From assembly GCA_013393545.1 (NCBI GenBank), contig JABXHG010000135.1, positions 1-17,060 on the forward strand: DNA of 17,060 bases. Direction: 5' to 3'. The notes beneath the pieces were generated by a model. It was not told the DNA's origin and searched no databases. It was given only the letters and a program-made list of their open reading frames with translations. The position numbers and the translations under genes were made by a program. Positions 13,963-17,060 of this stretch are shown piece after piece; the first letter of the stretch is position 1; each line of letters starts with the position of its first letter. The stretch comes from Alteromonadaceae bacterium (GTDB lineage Bacteria; Pseudomonadota; Gammaproteobacteria; Pseudomonadales; Oleiphilaceae).

Positions 13963-16413
13963 ATGAGTGTTCTGTTCCTCGTTATCAGCGCATTGCTGCT
14001 GATCTACCTCAATATCGGCGGCAAAGCGGCAGCTGTGGTGCTGTCCATTGCCACCTTGCTGGGTGTGGCCCAGGACGGCTGGCATATCGTCAGTTTTCTG
14101 GTCGGTGGCGTGCTGTTGGCGCTGGCATTGCTAGTGGTATTACCCGGCGACCTGCGCCTGGACAAACTCAGCCGCCCATTGCTGTGCTGGGTACGCAGCC
14201 GCCTGCCCAAACTCTCGGACACCGAACGCGAGGCCCTCAATTCCGGCTCGGTGGACTGGGACGGCGAGCTGTTCTCCGGCAAGCCGGACTGGAACAAGTT
14301 GATGGATTACCAGCCGGCACACCTGACCAGCGAAGAACAGGCCTTCCTGGACGGCCCGGTGGAAGAGCTGTGCCGGATGCTGGATGACTGGCAAATCACC
14401 CATGAAGACTACGACCTGCCGGAAAAGGTCTGGCAGTTCATCCGGGAAAACGGTTTCTTCGGCCTGGTGATTCCCAAAGAAGACGGCGGTAAAGGCTTCT
14501 CCAACACCGCCCATTCCGAAATCGTGATGAAAATCTCCACCCGCAGCGTATCGGCCGCCGTCACTGTGATGGTGCCCAACTCCCTGGGCCCCGGCGAGCT
14601 GTTGATGCACTACGGCACCGGTGAGCAAAAGGAACACTATCTGCCGCGCCTGGCCGGTGGCCAGGAGATCCCCTGCTTTGCCCTGACCTCCCCGGTGGCA
14701 GGCTCTGACGCTGGCGCCATCCCGGACAAGGGCATCGTCTGCAAGGGCGAATGGAACGGCAAAGAAGTGCTGGGCCTGAAAGTCACCTGGAACAAGCGTT
14801 ACATCACCCTGGCCCCTGTGGCCACGCTGATCGGTCTGGCCATCAAGGTGTATGACCCGGAACACATGCTGGGCGAACAGGAAGAAATTGGCGTGACCTG
14901 CGTGCTGGTGCCACGAGACACCGACGGTGTACACGCCGGCGCCCGCCACCTGCCCATGAACACCGTATTCATGAACGGCCCGACCTGGGGCGAGGAAGTG
15001 TTCATCCCCATGGAACAGGTGATCGGCGGCCAGGACATGCTGGGTAAGGGCTGGAAAATGCTGCTCGAATGCCTGTCTATCGGCCGCTCCATTTCCCTGC
15101 CGGCGCTTGGCACCGGTGCCGGCAAACTGGCCAGCCTGGCCACCGGCTCCTACGCCTATACCCGCGAGCAGTTCGGCCGCTCCATCAGCCAGTTTGAAGG
15201 CGTTCAGGAAGCCCTCGAACCCATCGCTGGCTACACCTACATGATGGACTCCGCGCGCCTGCTGACCACCGGCATGCTGGACCGGGGCGTGCGCCCGTCC
15301 GTGCCGTCGGCGGTGCTGAAATACCGCAACACCGATCTGATGCGCGAAGTCATCAACAACGCCATGGACGTGGTAGCCGGCCGGGGCGTGATCACCGGCC
15401 CGCGCAACTTCCTGGCCCGGGCCTACCAGGCGGTGCCCATTGACCTCACCGTGGAAGGCGCCAACCTCCTGACCCGCAGCCTGATGATCTTCGGTCAGGG
15501 CGCGATCCGTTGCCATCCGTACGTGTTGAAAGAGCTGGCGGCCAAGGACAACGACGATATTCGCGCCTTCGACAAGGCCTTCTTTGGCCATGCCGGGCTG
15601 ATCTTCGGCAACGCTGCCCGTGCCTTCACCCAGGCGTTGGGTCTGGGTAAGGCGGATGTGCCGTTTGACAGTGCCTCGCGCAAATACGCGCAGGCGGTGG
15701 CCCGCTTCAGTGCAGCCTTCGGCCTGTGCTCCGATGCCGCCATGACCACCCTGGGCAGCGAGCTAAAAATGCGCGAGCTGATTTCCGCGCGCCTGGGCGA
15801 CATGCTCTCGAACCTGTACCTGGCCTCCATGGTCCTGAAAAACTGGTACGAAACCCAGCCGGTGGGTGGTGAAAAAGAGCTGATGCAATACAGCCTGGCG
15901 CTGTTGCTGCACAGGACCGAACAGGCATTGGACGAGTTCCTGCGCAATCTGCCCAATCGGGCGGTGGCCATGAGCCTGCGGGCCATCACCCTGCCGCTGG
16001 GTCGTCGCTGGGGTGCGCCGGACGATGAGCTGGCCCGCCAGCTGGCGCGTTCCATCTCCACCGATACACCGCTGCGCCACAAGCTGATTGCCAGTATCTG
16101 GACTACCGACAGCGAGGGTACGGTGGAAAACCCGGTGGCCCGCTACAATGGTCTGCTGAAAGACTATGACAAGGCAGAAGCCCTGTACCGCAAGGTCAAC
16201 AAGGCCTACGCCAAGGGCGAGCTACCGGCCACCGCGCTGCATCCCGAAGAACGCTTCGAGGCAGCCCTGCAGGCGGGTATCTACAGCAAGGAGGAAGCCG
16301 ATTTCATGCGCCAGTACGAACAGGTGGTGCTGGAAATGCTGACCGTCGACGATTTCTCCTTTGATGCCTTTGCCCGCAACCCCGAGGCAGTCACGCTTCA
16401 CAATACGGACTGA
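13963..16413 (+). CDS. fadE: Acyl-CoA dehydrogenase FadE
   Basis: 816 residues, essentially the length of E. coli FadE (814). It catalyses the first step of fatty-acid beta-oxidation, turning acyl-CoA into trans-2-enoyl-CoA with FAD as cofactor. Residues 1-60 form two or three hydrophobic segments, fitting membrane association. The dehydrogenase core follows: FGLVIPKEDGGKGFSNTAHS, FALTSPVAGSDAGA, the TWNKRYITLAP stretch, GRSISLPALGTGA, and VEGANLLTRSLMIFGQGAIR with Glu498 at the position of the usual catalytic Glu. The C-terminal FadE extension (about 530-816) includes ISARLGDMLSNLYLASMVLK and ends near TVDDFSFDAF. ATG 13963 has GGAGG (13952-13956) 6 bases upstream; a GTG 18 bases earlier would include this site and is rejected. 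The gene is followed after 5 bp by crcB. Its promoter must lie in or near the receptor remnant. Confidence 0.96.
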   Translation: MSVLFLVISALLLIYLNIGGKAAAVVLSIATLLGVAQDGWHIVSFLVGGVLLALALLVVLPGDLRLDKLSRPLLCWVRSRLPKLSDTEREALNSGSVDWDGELFSGKPDWNKLMDYQPAHLTSEEQAFLDGPVEELCRMLDDWQITHEDYDLPEKVWQFIRENGFFGLVIPKEDGGKGFSNTAHSEIVMKISTRSVSAAVTVMVPNSLGPGELLMHYGTGEQKEHYLPRLAGGQEIPCFALTSPVAGSDAGAIPDKGIVCKGEWNGKEVLGLKVTWNKRYITLAPVATLIGLAIKVYDPEHMLGEQEEIGVTCVLVPRDTDGVHAGARHLPMNTVFMNGPTWGEEVFIPMEQVIGGQDMLGKGWKMLLECLSIGRSISLPALGTGAGKLASLATGSYAYTREQFGRSISQFEGVQEALEPIAGYTYMMDSARLLTTGMLDRGVRPSVPSAVLKYRNTDLMREVINNAMDVVAGRGVITGPRNFLARAYQAVPIDLTVEGANLLTRSLMIFGQGAIRCHPYVLKELAAKDNDDIRAFDKAFFGHAGLIFGNAARAFTQALGLGKADVPFDSASRKYAQAVARFSAAFGLCSDAAMTTLGSELKMRELISARLGDMLSNLYLASMVLKNWYETQPVGGEKELMQYSLALLLHRTEQALDEFLRNLPNRAVAMSLRAITLPLGRRWGAPDDELARQLARSISTDTPLRHKLIASIWTTDSEGTVENPVARYNGLLKDYDKAEALYRKVNKAYAKGELPATALHPEERFEAALQAGIYSKEEADFMRQYEQVVLEMLTVDDFSFDAFARNPEAVTLHNTD

Positions 16414-16418
16414 CTCCC

Positions 16419-16799
16419 ATGTGGCTGTCTGTCGTTGCCGTTAGTGTTGGCGCCATCATTGGCGCCAACCTGCGTTGGGGGCTGGGGCTCTGGTTGAACG
16501 CCAGCTACCATGCGGTGCCCTGGGGCACGCTGGTTGCCAACCTGGGTGGCGGCTGGCTGGTGGGGTTGCTGATGGCATTTTTCACCCAGACCAGTGCGCT
16601 GGCGCCCGAGTGGCGACTGTTTGCCATCACCGGGTTGTGTGGAGCGCTGACCACGTTTTCCACCTTCTCCCTGGAAATGTTTGCTGCCCTGCAGGAGGGT
16701 AAATGGGGGGTGGCGCTGGTGGGCATTCTGGCCCATGTTCTGGGCTCCATCCTGATGACCTTTGCCGGTTTTTACACCTTTACGCTGTTGCGTCTTTAA
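16419..16799 (+). CDS. crcB: Fluoride ion channel CrcB (Fluc)
   Basis: 126-residue inner-membrane protein with four helices that works as an antiparallel dimer and lets fluoride leave the cell. Motifs: GAIIGANLRW (11-20, with the conserved Arg19), GTLVANLGGG (36-45, with the pore Asn41), and GLCGALTTFSTFS (72-84), whose TTFSTF holds the Phe residues that line the fluoride path and the break that binds the central Na+. Length and order are normal for the family. The ATG lies 5 bp after the fadE stop with no clear ribosome site, so translation is probably coupled to fadE. No fluoride riboswitch fits in the 5-bp gap, so fluoride control at this start is unlikely. A 9-bp perfect hairpin lies within codons 10-17. 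A link with fatty-acid degradation is not expected; the pairing may be accidental. Confidence 0.95.
   Translation: MWLSVVAVSVGAIIGANLRWGLGLWLNASYHAVPWGTLVANLGGGWLVGLLMAFFTQTSALAPEWRLFAITGLCGALTTFSTFSLEMFAALQEGKWGVALVGILAHVLGSILMTFAGFYTFTLLRL
16446..16469 (+). repeat. Perfect 9-bp inverted repeat inside the start of crcB
   Basis: GTTGGCGCC (16446-16454) and GGCGCCAAC (16461-16469) are exact reverse complements around ATCATT. In mRNA this makes a stable stem-loop 27 bases after the crcB ATG. The two arms encode the related residue pairs of GAIIGAN, which partly explains the symmetry; a role in translation is possible but not shown. Confidence 0.6.
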
Positions 16800-17060
16800 A
16801 GCCCGTTGTTGGTGTTTTCCCTGCACCGGAAAAGGGCGCTCAACTCTGTGTATCTTTACCTATAAAATTTCTTGAAATTATTCTTGGCAAGCCCGGGGTT
16901 CTTGAGTAGAGTGGATCTCGTAGGAAAGATAAGTAAAGCAGTTCATGAATAAGACGTACCTCCGCTGTTAGTAGTGCCGTCCTGTTTTTGATCCCGCGAG
17001 TTCTGTTTTTCCGTAAAACGCTGACCAGCACCAAAAAGGTTTCTGGCGGCAGAAAAAATG
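16800..17060. other. Non-coding region after crcB, leader of a gene beyond the window
   Basis: 261 bases without a convincing gene. AT content rises after 16850. A hairpin TTTTCC/GGAAAA (16815-16820 with 16828-16833) follows crcB but has no T-run, so it is a poor terminator candidate. A sigma70-type promoter is at 16884-16912. Downstream, an 8-codon ORF (ATG at 16944, MNKTYLRC) and an 8-base direct repeat CTGTTTTT (16982-16989, 17003-17010) are visible. The window ends in GCAGAAAAAATG, so 17058-17060 may be the start codon of the next gene, without a clear ribosome site. Confidence 0.5.
16884..16912 (+). promoter_or_regulatory. Probable sigma70 promoter downstream of crcB
   Basis: TTGGCA (16884-16889), exactly 17 bases, then TAGAGT (16907-16912). 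The -35 box matches at five of six positions, the -10 at four of six. Transcription would begin near 16919 and leave a leader of about 140 bases before the ATG at the window end. Predicted by eye only. Confidence 0.5.

Noticed and set aside
14140..15591. 483-codon minus-strand open frame opposite fadE
   Set aside because: Same shadow composition, with many His/Gln/Gly residues. The plus strand encodes FadE over the whole stretch.
16414..16418. Fluoride riboswitch upstream of crcB
   Set aside because: Only 5 bases separate fadE and crcB and no matching pseudoknot was recognised at the end of fadE.
16815..16833. TTTTCC/GGAAAA hairpin after crcB as an intrinsic terminator
   Set aside because: Six A/T-rich pairs and no T-run on either side; too weak to call.
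1..17060. Transposon, integron, CRISPR, toxin-antitoxin or phage-defence locus
   Set aside because: No transposase, integrase, regular repeat-spacer pattern, tRNA attachment site or known defence domain was found on either strand; the genes are mostly housekeeping or stress functions with even composition.

Overview
The window is about 17 kb of GC-rich, densely coding DNA from a gammaproteobacterium. Gene content and codon use look Marinobacter-like: a FadE of the 816-residue two-segment type, a Marinobacter-style RNase II and Tpx, and a dispersed GGA-hairpin repeat. That assignment comes from reading the proteins and was not checked by a search. I see no tRNA, rRNA, CRISPR array, insertion sequence or phage gene.

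Layout. (1) 1-1756: the 3' part of a copper-exporting P1B ATPase, an overlooked 36-residue membrane peptide with a histidine tail, and an exported DUF411 protein with a CGCC motif; together a copper-handling operon. (2) 1838-2258: a diguanylate cyclase reduced to its membrane anchor plus the second half of its GGDEF domain. (3) 2321-4300: RNase II with its own promoter. (4) 4406-10060: a tightly packed same-strand run of thiol peroxidase, MATE exporter, Nudix/metallo-beta-lactamase fusion, exported zinc deacylase and EamA transporter. The last three overlap by 11 bp each. (5) 10017-11204 (minus): a MalY/PatB-type C-S lyase that overlaps the EamA gene tail to tail. It is divergent from an AEC-family transporter at 11306-12193, with a 12-bp perfect palindrome between them. 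(6) 12347-13237: a MenA-like UbiA prenyltransferase. Facing it is a beheaded chemotaxis receptor (minus, 13227-13910). (7) 13963-16799: fadE acyl-CoA dehydrogenase followed after 5 bp by the fluoride channel gene crcB. (8) 16800-17060: non-coding sequence with a good sigma70-type promoter, apparently the leader of a gene beyond the window.

The most interesting non-genic signal is a repeat present twice, upstream of tpx (4319-4371) and upstream of ubiA (12209-12317). The two copies share a 33-nt core at 32 of 33 positions. Each contains short hairpins presenting GGA in a tetraloop, and all three hairpins match CANGGANG, the core of the CsrA/RsmA binding consensus. The ubiA copy is enclosed by 27-nt inverted arms whose only two mismatches are G-U wobbles in plus-strand RNA, so it probably acts as RNA. 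A dispersed RsmA/CsrA-binding element is an inference worth testing.

Two signalling genes (GGDEF and MCP) have lost their sensory parts by deletion while their neighbours are intact. The first ~160 bases are unusual: the ATPase reads WHC where CPC is expected, which is either a real change or poor sequence at a contig edge.
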